A DNA stretch of 64,000 bases, taken from positions 25,820,001 through 25,884,000 of the forward strand of contig NW_024464918.1 of the NCBI RefSeq assembly GCF_017591425.1, in the 5' to 3' direction. The notes beneath the pieces were generated by a model. The model was not told where the DNA came from. It saw nothing but the letters and a program-made list of their open reading frames with translations, and did not search any database. This document shows, piece by piece, positions 35,265 to 46,630 of this stretch. Position numbers and translations under genes: made by a program. This DNA is from Ochotona curzoniae. Taxonomy: Eukaryota > Chordata > Mammalia > Lagomorpha > Ochotonidae. The first letter of the stretch is position 1, and each line of letters starts with the position of its first letter.

Positions 35265-35405
35265 GTATTGGTTAGGCTTAGTTTGAGCCAGGCACTATGC
35301 TAGATTCATTACATTCATTTAAACCCACAAGGTGACACTGGTCTGGCCATCAGCCCCCCTTGTCTCAGATGAGCTACTGATGCCTAGAATGTAACCTGAA
35401 AGAGG
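35265..35405 (-). mobile_element. MIR relic
   Basis: GAGCCAGGCACTATGCTAGATTC and CATTTAAACCCACAAGGTG follow the reverse MIR. Confidence 0.65.
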
Positions 35406-35974
35406 TACTAGCTGCTAAGTGTGGGTGGCACATACATGACCACAAATATGATTTAACAAGTCTCTTCACATACATGCATGTGGACAATGTATAAACCTCT
35501 TATAAATCTCATCCAGAATTTCCACAAAAAACTTCCCATGAGTTTAGCAGTGTGGCCAGAAGGGACTCGGCCAGCAGAAGCACTGAGTAATCGGCACCCA
35601 GCAATCTCTCCTAGGAAACACGAGAGGCTCCAGAAGAACAGGTAGTAGCAACAGTGGACCAGACCCTGCAAATGTGGCTCCCAGCCTCCTCAAAACAAAT
35701 GGTCCTTCTGCTGTCTTCCATGGAGTTATAATTCTAGTGAGTACTTATTCATTCTCTTTTATGCTTGAGACCATATGTTGGGTTAAACAGTGATTTCTTT
35801 GTATTATTACTGGTGAGGCACAAGTTTTCCTATTTTAAAATAATGATGTGGGGGCTGGTGTAAATGCTATGTATCTCTAATATAGTAACAATTAGGGTTG
35901 AACATTTGTCAATACTCATGACTGCATTTTGTTGTGGGTAAGATACATTTCAATAAAATTTGATTTAAAAAGTA

Positions 35975-36290
35975 ACGACCAGCACAATGGCTCAATTGGC
36001 TAATTCTCCATGTGGGCACTGGTTTGTGTCCTGGCTGCTCTGCTTCCAGTCCAGCTCCCTGCTTGTGGCAGAGCAAAGCAGTGGAGGATGGGCCAAAGCC
36101 TTGAGACCCTGCCCCCGCATGGGAGACTGGGAGGAGGCTCTCAGCTCCTGGCTTTGGATCCACTCAACTCTGGCTGTTGTGGCCATTTGGGGAGTGAGCC
36201 AGCGAATGGAGAATCTTTCTGTCTCCACTCTGTGAATCTGCCTTTCCAATGAAAATAAATAAATATAATAATAATGATGATGATGACCAT
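35975..36290 (+). mobile_element. C-type SINE
   Basis: GACCAGCACAATGGCTCAATTGG head, CTGCTTGTGGCAGAGCAAAGC, TTTGGGGAGTGAGCCAGC and a tail that has grown into ATA/ATG triplets. Confidence 0.85.
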
Positions 36291-36329
36291 GGCAGCCATG
36301 TTGATGATTTTAGTAAGTTTTTGCTATGG

Positions 36330-36500
36330 AAAGCACCTTATTTCATTTCTTTATGCTAAGCACCTTATTTTATTTTTTCACTTAACACTTACTTGGGAAA
36401 CAGGTGCTGCTCAAATTCCCATTTTACAGATAAGGAAACTAAGGCATTGAGGAGTAAGGTGGCTAAGGACACATCATTACTGGTAGAGCTAGGCTTAAGA
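36330..36500 (-). mobile_element. MIR relic
   Basis: TTTTACAGATAAGGAAACTAAGG and GCTAAGGACACATCATTACTGG follow the reverse MIR core. Confidence 0.7.
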
Positions 36501-36739
36501 ATTCAAATTTATTAAGTAACTTACCATATGCAATGTCCATGTGCAATACTCCCTCTAAATAAAATATATATGCCTGAAAAGTTAGTCAAGAATAACAATG
36601 AAACATTTAAAATGAGACCACACATGAATGAATGAGGATTTATCTAATTTTAAGGTACTTATGGTTTTGTTATGTCCTAAATCAATAAAGTCAAAACAAA
36701 TTGGAGGCTTGTAACATTATTTAACTCTCAGCCTAAGGA

Positions 36740-36990
36740 TACCTTTCATTCCAACGCTGAGTACCTAGCTCTTGTTGCTCTGCTTCCATCCAGCTAACGT
36801 GAACTCGGGGCAGATGAGTGTCCAATCATGCGCCCCTGCAACTCACAAAGGAAACCAAACTGAGTTCCAGGCTTCTGGCTCCAGTGTGGCTGAGCCTCGA
36901 CTGTCACATGCCTTTGGAGAAAAAAAAAAATCCAGCAATTGGAAGATCTATCTTCCCGTCTTTCAAACGAGGAAAATACATAAATAAAAA
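36740..36990 (+). mobile_element. C-type SINE, old
   Basis: GCTCTGCTTCCATCCAGCTAAC, CAGGCTTCTGGCTCCAGTGTGG and a tail of AATAAATAAATAATG. Confidence 0.6.
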
Positions 36991-37299
36991 ATTGTAATAA
37001 ATAAATAATGCTAGGCTTTAAGATTTGTGTCAAAGCAACTGATTAAGCAAACATGAACTCCTCATTTTCCTTAAAGGAGAAAAAATAGCCTAGTCCTATC
37101 AAGCCATCAAGTCACATTACTTTAAGGGAAGGGGGAGCATTCACTTGTGCGTGCAAGTCACGTGTGTTACCATATATGTTAACGTCAGCTCATTTTTATT
37201 TGTGTTTTTTATCATTGGCTTGTTTCACACCTACAGTTATCCATAATATGCAGTCTCTCTTCACTTATTAAGTACTAATATAACATTTGTTGCCTCCCA

Positions 37300-37475
37300 G
37301 ATGTGCATCTATATGCCTTGAAAATATTAACATAATTAATCTCTTCACAGCTCTCTTATGACCCTATCTCTAATTTACTGGGACGGGAATGGCAATGAAT
37401 CACCCGGGTCACGTAACCACTGAGTGGTCCAGCTGAAATCCCCACTGGTTATTTAGCTTCAGACTTCGGCTCTGT
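37300..37475 (-). mobile_element. MIR relic
   Basis: CTCTTATGACCCTATCTC, CGTAACCACTGAGTGGTCC and AGCTGAAATCCCCACTGG match reverse MIR order. Confidence 0.5.
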
Positions 37476-37684
37476 TACTGGCACAGCCCAAACACACTCA
37501 ACTTAGAAATTCCAGTTCCTTAGGATTCCCTACAACTAGTGGTGGCTGTGTGCCACTGCTCTGACCATTGATATGTAATTGGAAATCTGCTGGGTGGGGC
37601 TTTAGAAAAAAAGCTTATTTATTTTTTTTTTTTATAAAGGGAGAGCAGACACAAACCTTTTGCTTATTTCTCTTCTCTATTCTC

Positions 37685-37915
37685 TATGGCATTGTGGTAG
37701 GTGGGTTAAGCCACCAACTGCTATGCTGGTATTCCATATGGGTGTGAGTCCAAGTCAGGCTGCTCCACTTCTGATTCAGCTCCCTGCTGTCTGGGAAAAA
37801 AACAGAGCAAGGTCAAGCCCCAGTTGCTGCAGTCATTTGGGGAGTGAACCAGCAAACAGAAAAACTCTATGTATCTATCTTTGCTTTTCAAGTGAATAAA
37901 TCTTTTAAAAAAGAA
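37685..37915 (+). mobile_element. C-type SINE with internal deletion
   Basis: ATTGTGGTAGGTGGGTTAAGC head and CATTTGGGGAGTGAACCAGC 3' part are present, but roughly 70 bp in the middle are missing between CTGGGAAAAAA and GGTCAAGCC. Confidence 0.75.
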
Positions 37916-38990
37916 AATGATTTCTTAAACACAGTAAAGACGACAAATGCATTTATAAGGCAGAGTGAGTAATAAAAAACAGGTATTTAGGGAAAATAAT
38001 AATCCAGAATAAACCTATTCACAGAATGAGATGAGACCAAACATAACTGGACATACTTTTAAGAGAGACCCATGAAATAATTGCTCTTTGCCTTATAATT
38101 GTTACTGATTAAATGACCAAATAGGTGAACTTACCTCAGCAAGATAAACTAATGTAAATCAATCCTTGGACCTTGCTCTCTTTCTTGCTTTTATTTTTTA
38201 TTGCTGTGTACTTTATTTGCACATTAGCACGTAATTTTGTGAGATTTTTACTTAGCCAGGTATTTCTCATGTTTCTTGAGCCCAGGATCCTGCTTTTTCC
38301 CCCTAGCATTCCATACCACACTTACTCGGTGTTCTGTGGAATGCATTCAAAGAATGAACAGGATCACAGACAACAGGTGTAGAGACAGACAAAAGAAAGA
38401 AGGAATTACTAGTCTTTCAGTTTCGTTTCGATTGTCACAAAATAGAATATTTTTCACAAGGAGTCCGCAGGTTTCTAAAGCTACTGGAAAGTGATCACCA
38501 CCCAGATTCAAACGCCTGTTGATTGATGGATATGCTTTCATCTGTGTGGGTCCACATTCCTGTCTGTGGCTCTGGCTTTGAGGGGATGCTGTGGGTTTTT
38601 TAAGTGTGTGCCTGTGTCTATTCAAAGTAGGATGGTGGGAGTGGCAATGGAAAAGGTTTCGATAAAAGAAGTGTTCCACCATCCCTTTCTTTTGTAAAGA
38701 AGACAGCATGAATACTCAATACTGACATGCGTGATCTCATATCTGAAGCCCGGGTGAAGGTGATCCAAATGCCTGCTGGGAGAGTGAATGTTCATGGATT
38801 TATTTCACTTGTATTCACTCCCCTGCTTCCCTTTGTATTTGTTTTATGGAATTTCCCATCCGTAAATTTCTATGGCCTAACATTTGTAGAAAAACTTGAC
38901 TTAACAAAATGATCAGATGTCATACTTATTAAACTAAAACATTCCATCACCGAGAATATTTTTCAGCTTTAAACTAAGCATTTTTCTGGG
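37916..38990. other. Unique intergenic DNA
   Basis: AT-rich, no gene or clear repeat. Confidence 0.45.
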
Positions 38991-38994
38991 CCAC

Positions 38995-40352
38995 TACTCC
39001 CATTGGTGAGTGTGAGAACTGGAATCAGGGGCAGACCAGGTCCTGCAGGGCTACGACACCTGTTTGCCTGCATGTGAACTGGGTAGGGGGAAAGCCAAGC
39101 TGGGCTAACTGTGTCCACTGGGCCAAGAATGAGCCAGAGTAAGTGCAATCTGGCGGACTTTGCTGCATCATCAGTTGGCAAGTGCTGGGACTGGGGGCAA
39201 GTCCTGTCAAGCTAGACTGCAGAAACACCTGGAGAGTGTAAGATCCAGGACTGGGAGTGGGCCCAGTAGAAAAACTGTGGGTACCTCTCTGATGGGCTGA
39301 AGCTCCCACTGGTGAGCATGAGAACCAGGGCTGGGGGCAAGCCTGACTAGACAGGCAGTGGCACCCAACAGCATGAGTGTGGGCTGGATATGGAGTAGAT
39401 TGGGTTGAGCTAGACTTCAACATCCACTGACACGTATGAGACCTGAATGGGATGTGAGACAGACTGGGCCAGTCTGCTGCACATACTAGCAAGCACAGGA
39501 ACCAGGGCTGGGGGCAGTACTAGTGGGGATTAGGGGGGTGGCCGTTCCCACTAGGTTACAGTTTCCATTGGTGTACATAAAGGTCAATTGTGTAGTGGGC
39601 TGGGTTGGGCTGGGCTGCAGCATCCATTGGTTTACATACGAAATGGAGTTGGAGATAGAACTGATCCGGTAAATGCAACTACCAGTGTGTGCATAGACAA
39701 TGTGAGTGATGGACTAGGCCAGACCCCATACTGGCAGACACACACAAGAGTCAGGTCTGGGATCACCTCAGATGAGGTTTCTTCGGGTTTCCCCCAAACT
39801 GAACTGCTGGACTCAAAACTCCAGCAATGAAGAGAATCATAGGATCTTCGGTCTGACCTTAGAGTGCATGTGTCAGAACTGGGCCTCCTAAGTGGCTAAG
39901 ACAGAGCAGTAGGCGGCATGCCCAGATGTACATAGAGAACATGACAGTCCATCGGGGCCTGTGGAGGACATTTGGCAACACAGCAGAGTAAAGAGGGCAG
40001 AACAAATTGGTCAACTACCCCAGCCAAGCATTGGCAGCAAATATCTGGTCAAATGGAGACTCTAAGGTGGACTGTGTCAGCCAATGGAGCTTGGAAGAAT
40101 CTCCTCATCCTTGGATTGGCAAGATTGACAGCTTGTCAGAAGTATCAAAAACACTCGAACAGAACCCTTAGAGCATGCTGTATGTTGGGGACTCCGGGAT
40201 GACACCAGGTGGCTGTTCCCCTCCCTGGGTACTGGGGCAAGAGGGAAGAGAAAATTTGGAAGCAAATGGTCTCACCCATTTTCCCCTGATCCTCCACACT
40301 TCCCACCCAGGTAAACTATGTAAATATCATCAAAAATAATTTTTAAAAAACT
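38995..40352 (+). repeat. Unclassified interspersed repeat, copy C (longest)
   Basis: The 3' 500 bp (39850-40352) match copies A and B in order. The 850 bp before it are a degenerate tandem array with an irregular period of roughly 70-90 bp. Its units contain CACTGGTGAGCATGAGAACC, AGGGCTGGGGGCA and GGCTGGGTTGGGCTGGGC. The end is A-rich (ATTTTTAAAAAA). All three copies run in the plus direction. Confidence 0.7.
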
Positions 40353-41220
40353 AGGCATTTTTTAAAGATTGGATGGAATTAACCCCTATCCTTCCAAAGC
40401 TGGTCTAATGGTCTGAGCCAGTCTAAAAAGCTATTTTCTTTGTCCATGATAAAATGTGAAAAACAATGACAATATAATAAATTTTTCAATAAGCTAAATA
40501 CATTTCATTTGAAGGAGTGCTTTTAATTTTCAGATTTTGACCTTCCTAAATATTTGGCATTAACATAGCTTGGGGGATATTAAGATACTCTTTGTTTAAA
40601 AAGAAGTAATTAATTACTAGTCTTTCACTGGTCATTTTAATTGTTGCCAAAGAAGTTTGTTGGGGAATTAGCAAACTTTCTAAGGCAACTAGAAAATGAT
40701 CACTTTCCAACTTCAGCTCATCATCTTAAGATGATAAAAACAGTAGCTACATAATTTTTTTTTTCAAGTGTTCTTGGGTAAAACTGACATTTTGATGACC
40801 TATGCCCTGCCAGTTTTGCTTTTTTTCTAGTTTAAAGGTTGGAAAAGTAGCTCCTTGAGCCTCAGGCATGGGTGAGTCTGTTTATTGCTATGTTCTCTGT
40901 GATGCACAGCATCCAGCAATAGTGAGCATTCAGTAAGCAATGCAACTGACAGAGGAAATCAGAATGATGAGTGTGTAGTGGGGGAATGATTTAACTTTTT
41001 CTACCAAAGCCTGTTAGACTCATGGGCCACACACCTTTTTGCACCTACTCAAGAACTTGCCACTGAGTCACAACCAGCCTCAAGCAATGCAGAAATGAAA
41101 GACAACAGTGGCTGTGTCCCACTAAAATGGCTGGACACTGACATTCCGATCTCCAGTAATTTTCATGCATCATAAGATATTCTTCTATTTTCTCCAACTG
41201 TTTAGAAACATAATAACCAT
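40353..41220. other. Unique intergenic DNA
   Basis: AT-rich; nothing recognised. Confidence 0.45.
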
Positions 41221-41224
41221 TCTT

Positions 41225-41305
41225 AGCTTGTGGACCATAGGAAGCAGGTGGTAGGCTGGAACTGGCCCACAGGATATGGCTTGCCCACCATTAGATCAGC
41301 CAAAC
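41225..41305 (+). mobile_element. hAT-type DNA transposon end (tentative)
   Basis: CAGGTGGTAGGCTGGAACTGG and GGCTTGCCCACC resemble the terminal part of the same hAT-like family recognised at 50665-50925. Confidence 0.4.
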
Positions 41306-41869
41306 AAAAGAAGGGGAAAGTCAGTACAACATGAGACTAGAAATTTTGAAGGTGGTGTGCCCAAGAGCCTATGGTCTCAGGAAAACCAACTTAAGACACC
41401 AACAAACCATGTTTTCTAGCTATCCACTAGGGAAGGTATCATCCAAGTCTTTAGATTATTGTAAGAGGTGTTAAACTTATTAACAAGAAACATCTTGCAA
41501 CTAGAAAGGACCAAGTAAAACTCAGATACATGAATACAAAAGAAAAAAATAGTCCATGAATCTAGTAGTTGATGTAAGTGATTCAGTTACCTATGGTTTA
41601 AAAAAACAAAGTGAATTACTGAATTACCTTTGAACTGAGCTATTCATGCAGTTATAGAACCACCAAGATTTAGAGCTGAAAGAAAATCATAGAAATAATC
41701 AAGTTCAGTCACACTATTTGAAAGCCAATGTCACTTATTTAAGAACAAAAAAATAATAAGAAAATATACCTAATAAAGCCTGTATAGGAAATAAATCACA
41801 TAATTAAGAAAAGAACATGAGTTTACATCATGAAACCCAAACATTATTTTTGACAATGTTAATTGCATT

Positions 41870-42010
41870 GCTTAACTGAGTCTCAATTTCTTCATCTTTA
41901 AAACAAGGGCAATAATTAATATTTCAAAGAATTATAATTAATAACAAGCAAGATAGCGAACACAACATATTGTCGCATAACTACAAGATGCTCAATAAAT
42001 AGTAACTGAT
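41870..42010 (+). mobile_element. MIR relic
   Basis: TTAACTGAGTCTCAATTTC, TTCATCTTTAAAACAAGGGC and GCTCAATAAATAGTAACTG follow the forward MIR 3' half. Confidence 0.6.
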
Positions 42011-42364
42011 ATTGCTATTATGTTAATGTTTAAAATCTCAACATTTACCATGGCTGAAATTACAGTTTTTAAACTGAGCTAAGAAATACAACCCAAATGC
42101 TCATATTCTTGCAGAAAGGCTTTTATTAGGCAGAATACTGGCTTGAATTTCTATTTATAGTATTCCTGGAAGACAATGTAGCATTGCTTTTATACCTGAA
42201 GCCTCAGATGAACACATTTTTTACTTTAGGAAGCAAGTTTGTCACCAAATTACTCCAGAGATGATTCCATAATGGAGAAATCCCAGCTCATATAAACTGA
42301 ATAGAAGTTTCTACATAGACATGTAGATCTTCAAAGAAGCAGTCAGCACATGTTCACAATGGCA

Positions 42365-42500
42365 ATACTTTGGGTTTTAACAGCAGCTCTGCCATTTTGT
42401 GGGTATGTGACCTTGGGTAAGTTATGTAATCTCTCCAAGCCTCGGGTTTTTAAAGTGTAAAATGTCAATAACAACAGTGCCTACCTTGCAGAACTATGTG
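42365..42500 (+). mobile_element. MIR relic
   Basis: CAGCTCTGCCATTTTGTGGG, TGTGACCTTGGGTAAGTTA and GCCTACCTTGCAGAAC are clear forward MIR positions. A short (AC)n run of about ten units follows at 42515-42535. Confidence 0.75.
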
Positions 42501-42979
42501 AAGATTAAAAGTGAACACACACACACACACACACAAATGCTTACTTAAATCAGCTTTACAAATGTAGTAAGTGAAATAAGTATTAGCAACACTAAATGGC
42601 AACTAATCACATTGCTGAAAGATGAGCACTTAAATGAATGCTGTTTATACAATCTTTGGTTTCTTCTGGCAGCTCTTACATACAGTTTTGAAAAAGCCCA
42701 TTCTCAGTGCAATAAAGCACATGGTTAAAATAGGTGCTCATATGAAGATAAACCTGCAAGTATTCATCTTCCATTGTTTTAGTAAGCAAAGGCCAAGCCA
42801 ACATCATCCACAGGGTTCTGAGACCTGGGAAGACAGGTTCAACTCAGAACTCTACAGAGTTCCTGCTCCCTGTTGAAAGTTGTCCCTCCTTGTTAGGCTT
42901 CTGCAGTGTCCCAATTGGCAAGGATAGCATTAGGTCTGTGTTCTGTGATTAAATCATTAGCATCTAGAAGAGCACCTGT

Positions 42980-43052
42980 ACACTGTAAATTCCCAACTGG
43001 CCGGTTAGCTCAGTTGGTTAGAGCGTGGTGCTAATAACACTGTAAATTCCCA
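42980..43052 (+). mobile_element. 5' half of tRNA-Ile(AAT), retroposed, between 16-bp direct repeats
   Basis: GGCCGGTTAGCTCAGTTGGT at 42999-43018 and AGAGCGTGGTGCTAATAAC (43020-43038) are the 5' half of the nuclear tRNA-Ile(AAT): acceptor strand, D arm, and anticodon stem and loop with AAT. The sequence then stops, with no T arm or 3' end. A perfect 16-bp repeat ACACTGTAAATTCCCA flanks it at 42980-42995 and 43037-43052. The break falls in the 3' part of the anticodon loop. There is no A-tail. This fits a tailless retropseudogene made by LINE reverse transcriptase from a truncated tRNA. It cannot encode a functional tRNA. Confidence 0.9.
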
Positions 43053-43129
43053 GTAACTACCTAGCGAATGAATAAACGAACGAGTAGGTTATGTGTGGGC
43101 AACTCTGCCATATGCTTGGTGAGGGGTGA

Positions 43130-43460
43130 GGGAACCTTGCCTTTGGTGTAGCAGTTAAATCACCACTCGGAACTCCCATATCCTATATTGGAATGCCTGG
43201 ATCTCTACTTGCCTTCCTCTACTTCCAATCTAGCATTTTACCCATGTGGACCCTGGAAAGCAGCAGGTGATGGCTCAAGTACTTGGATCCCTGCCACCCA
43301 CAAGGGAAACCTGGATGGAACTGCAGCTCCTGGCTTCAGCCTGGCCCAGTCCTGATTATTATGAATATTTGGAAAACAATCAGTAGATGAAAGATCTATT
43401 TCTTCTCTCTTTCTCTCTCTCCCTTTCCCTCTTTTTCTTAATCTTTCAATTAAAGATACA
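43130..43460 (+). mobile_element. C-type SINE, old
   Basis: TTGGTGTAGCAGTTAAATC head, GCTCAAGTACTTGGATCCC, ATGGAACTGCAGCTCCTGG, then a long CTCTTTCTCTCTCTCCC run. Confidence 0.75.
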
Positions 43461-44049
43461 CACATATCTATTAGAAAAATAAGCATATATGGAAGGTAAT
43501 ATGATCTTATATTAGAAATAGAAGAAAATATGGAAGTTCATGACCACATGGACTGAAAGCATCTGAAAGAGGGATAGAAGGAACTGTATGGCAACTGGGT
43601 TTCCCAATGCCAGAGAGAGAAAGAGAGAGAGAAATGTTACATGAACATCCACACTACCTCCCTAGCCACACATTGGAAATGCACTGCCCACTGGACTTGG
43701 AGGCATGGTGTCTTACTCCACCCAGCCCTTGGGTCTTTGCTCACCCAATGCCTCTTGGCACTGGAATGTCCCAGACCAGTTTTCAGACATCTGGTCACAC
43801 CTCCAGAAGAACCCACAACCTACCCTATTGCTTCAAATACCATCAGCAATACCTGCAGCCTCCCAGCTTCAACTCTCCCAAACTCCAGACAGGCATATAC
43901 AATCCATTGCTCATTACCCTGCTTACGCAAGGGGCTGCAAGAAATTTATAAGAAAACAGTTAAAAGATGATACATATTTCCCATGAAGCTTTTAAAACTC
44001 CCTCCTCAACATAAGAGATGGACTCCTTAAAAAGAGACTAAAATTGAAA

Positions 44050-44810
44050 TCTTGATATTTTTCCCTCCAAACCGCACTCCTATCTATGGCAAATCTATTG
44101 TTGAGTCCCTTGCCTCCAGGATCATGCTTTTAGCCTCTCACACAATTCACATCCACCCATCAGCAAATCTTTCTAAGTCTTCAGTAGCCAGCTGTCACAT
44201 GACTACCTATCATCCCCCTCTATTGCCACCCAGGTCCAAGCCACCCCCATTTCTTACCTGGTTATTGCAACAGCCTCCTAACTCCTCTCTGGCTCCTGCT
44301 GCCTGTAGTCAGGCCCCAGGAATCCAAGTGAGCTGATGGCCTTCCTGTTGCCCTCCTGCTCACAACTGTCCAGTGTTTCCATCCTGCCTGAGTGGAAACA
44401 AATGCAACATCTGACCCATTTCCTAACTTTTTCCCCAGTTCCCTCTACTTCAGCCACCGTGGCATTGTGCACCAGGACCCGCCTACTCATACGTGCCTTT
44501 CTTTTGCCTATGTCTGTCCTTCTCTCCTCACTGACACTGACAGGGCCATGCTTTTTGTTCCTTTCAGTCTCAGTTCAATTCCTGTTTTAAACATACACCT
44601 CCTTCCCTTCCTTTACTTCTCCTCATGGCCCTTATTATCATTGTTGGTGACACATCCTTTTGTATGATTTATTGTTATTTTCTCCACAAGAGAACAAAAG
44701 CTCTGTGAAAGCAGACTTTAGACAGGGAAATCTTTGTTGATCACTGCTGTTTTGCAAAACCTGGAATGATACTTAACATATAACAACTATTCAAAAAAAT
44801 GTTGAAGCAG
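44050..44810 (+). mobile_element. L2 relic, long
   Basis: TACCTGGTTATTGCAACAGC, CCTCCTAACTCCTCTCTGGC, TTTGTATGATTTATTGTTAT, ACAAGAGAACAAAAGC and TACTTAACATATAACAAC follow the L2 3' kilobase in order. The open frames here are by-products of it. Confidence 0.75.
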
Positions 44811-45599
44811 ATAGTACAGTTCTGATAAAAAAAAAATCTTTTATTTCAATAGGGAAATCCGAAATTAAAAATCAGTTGATAAATGCTTTCTATAGGATAA
44901 ATATTATACTTACCAATTATATCCTCAGAATGTACTATGAAATTCTGTATGGACTTAAAATTAACTTAGAAAACACAAGTTCAAGATTAGGTTTAGAAGA
45001 ACAGGCTTCAAATAAATAGCATATACTTAAGAAATATTATCTTTGCTTCACTAGTCACTCTTCCAATCCATGGTATCAGACCAGTGTGTATTTTAGGGTC
45101 TATACCATCTACTTTGGTCTTTACAGACTTTAATCGCTGGGCCAAGAATTGTAAACTAAATTACCTCCAAGTTTACTGATAATGCCCTATTAGTCCCCTT
45201 TAGCTTTCAGCATTTTAGGGGTGGACTTCATACCCTATGAAGGTTACCAAGGCTTAGAGAAAACACAGACCTGAAATTGTAAGAGGAAGCATGAGCACTT
45301 GAGAGGAACACAGACCTACAGCTATGACTGTTCTTGCACGCAACAGACATTTCCTGAAGTCTCACTGAGGCTCAGGTGCCTAAATAGGCACTAAGACAGC
45401 AAAGCTGATCAAGACACGCCCACCCCTTCAAGAGCTCATGAGAGCCCAAGTGATCACCAAAGTATTTGATCTTCATAGCACAATGGCAGAGAAGAGCTTA
45501 GTGTGACAGGAGCCAACTGAAGGGCATATGTTTGCCCAAAGACAAAGCTTTCTACAGGATCTAATACCTTGAATAAAGCAGACACCATGGGGTGGGGTG
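44811..45599. other. Unique intergenic DNA
   Basis: No gene. A possible reverse L2 end at about 45335-45450 is too diverged to call firmly. Confidence 0.4.
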
Positions 45600-45604
45600 G
45601 GGTG

Positions 45605-45896
45605 GGAGGGGGATAGCAGTGCTATGACACAGTGCGCTAAGCTACTGCCTGCAGCACCAGCATCCCATATGAGCACTAGTTGGAGTCCTAGATGCTGCAC
45701 TTCCATTCTACTCCACGCTAATGTGATTGGGAAAGCAGAGGAGGATGATTGAAGTCCTTGGGCCCCTGCATCCACATAGGAAACCCTGAAGAAGAAGCTC
45801 CTGGCTCCTGGTTTCACTCTGGCCCAACTCTGGTCATTGTGGCCATTTAGGGAGTAAATCAGTGGGTGAAAGATTTCTCTTGATAGATAGATAGAC

Positions 45897-45955
<59 letters not shown>

Positions 45956-45985
45956 CAGATAAACAGACCTTTCAAATAAACAAAC
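45605..45985 (+). mobile_element. C-type SINE carrying a GATA array
   Basis: GCACCAGCATCCCATATGAGC, GGGAAAGCAGAGGAGGATG, GGCCATTTAGGGAGTAAATC, then the tetranucleotide array and the CTTTCAAATAAACAAACG end. The array replaces the usual CTCTCT segment. Confidence 0.85.
45881..45960 (+). repeat. (GATA)n microsatellite
   Basis: About 20 tetranucleotide units, GATA with GACA interruptions at both ends, inside the SINE. The reverse frame yields a spurious (SIYL)n polypeptide. Confidence 0.97.
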
Positions 45986-46119
45986 GCAGGTCCGTGGTAA
46001 GTCATGTTCAAAACCGAGAGTAGCACAGGAGCAATGCTGGAACACACATTTAAGGTGGATTATTCTAGGGGCAAGGTTGAAAATGGAGGGCAAAAAGCAG
46101 GACACAGGCAACTCTTTCA

Positions 46120-46340
46120 GTATATGAATAAGTATGCAGAAAAAATGGAATTCAGATACACGTTTTCTTTGGTAACAGAAGATTTTGAAACTCACTTTTT
46201 CATAATGCTCATTTTCTGCTGACTTCTTGAAGATCCTTTGGTATGGGATCAACGTGCTTAGATTTCAACATGGTTTTTGGCACCAAAATAGATGTAGCTT
46301 TCAATTGCATTTTCCACAAACTTTTTGAAGCACCTAATTA
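46120..46340. repeat. Possible interspersed repeat, class unknown
   Basis: CATTTTCCACAAACTTTTTGAAG and TTTTTCATAATGCTCATTTTC recall a dispersed mammalian element that I cannot name with confidence. Confidence 0.25.
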
Positions 46341-46364
46341 AAAAGAATGATCTTTAAAAAACAG

Positions 46365-46630
46365 AAAACATTATTTGTTTATTTATTTAAAAGAGAGGGA
46401 GGGACAAAGAGAGAGACCATCCATCTGCTGGATCATTCCCCAAATGGCAAAATGACTGGGGTTGGCCCAGGTCAAAACAGAAGCCTAAATCTCCATCCGG
46501 GTCTCTCACGTGGGTGACAGGGGCCCAAGCACTGGGACCATCCTCCACTGCTTTCCTGGGCACTTGAACTGCCGCTCATATGTATGTGAGTGTCACAGAC
46601 AGGGCCTGACTTTAGCACATTACAGTTGCT
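46365..46630 (-). mobile_element. C-type SINE, older copy
   Basis: TTATTTATTTAAAAGAGAGG tail, CCATCTGCTGGATCATTCCCC, GGGGCCCAAGCACTGGGACC; the head is decayed. Confidence 0.8.

Noticed and set aside
42999..43038. Functional tRNA-Ile gene
   Set aside because: Only the 5' half is present; no T arm, 3' acceptor strand or B box.
45473..46252. 259-codon minus frame with (SIYL)n
   Set aside because: It reads through a SINE and its GATA microsatellite; no recognisable family.
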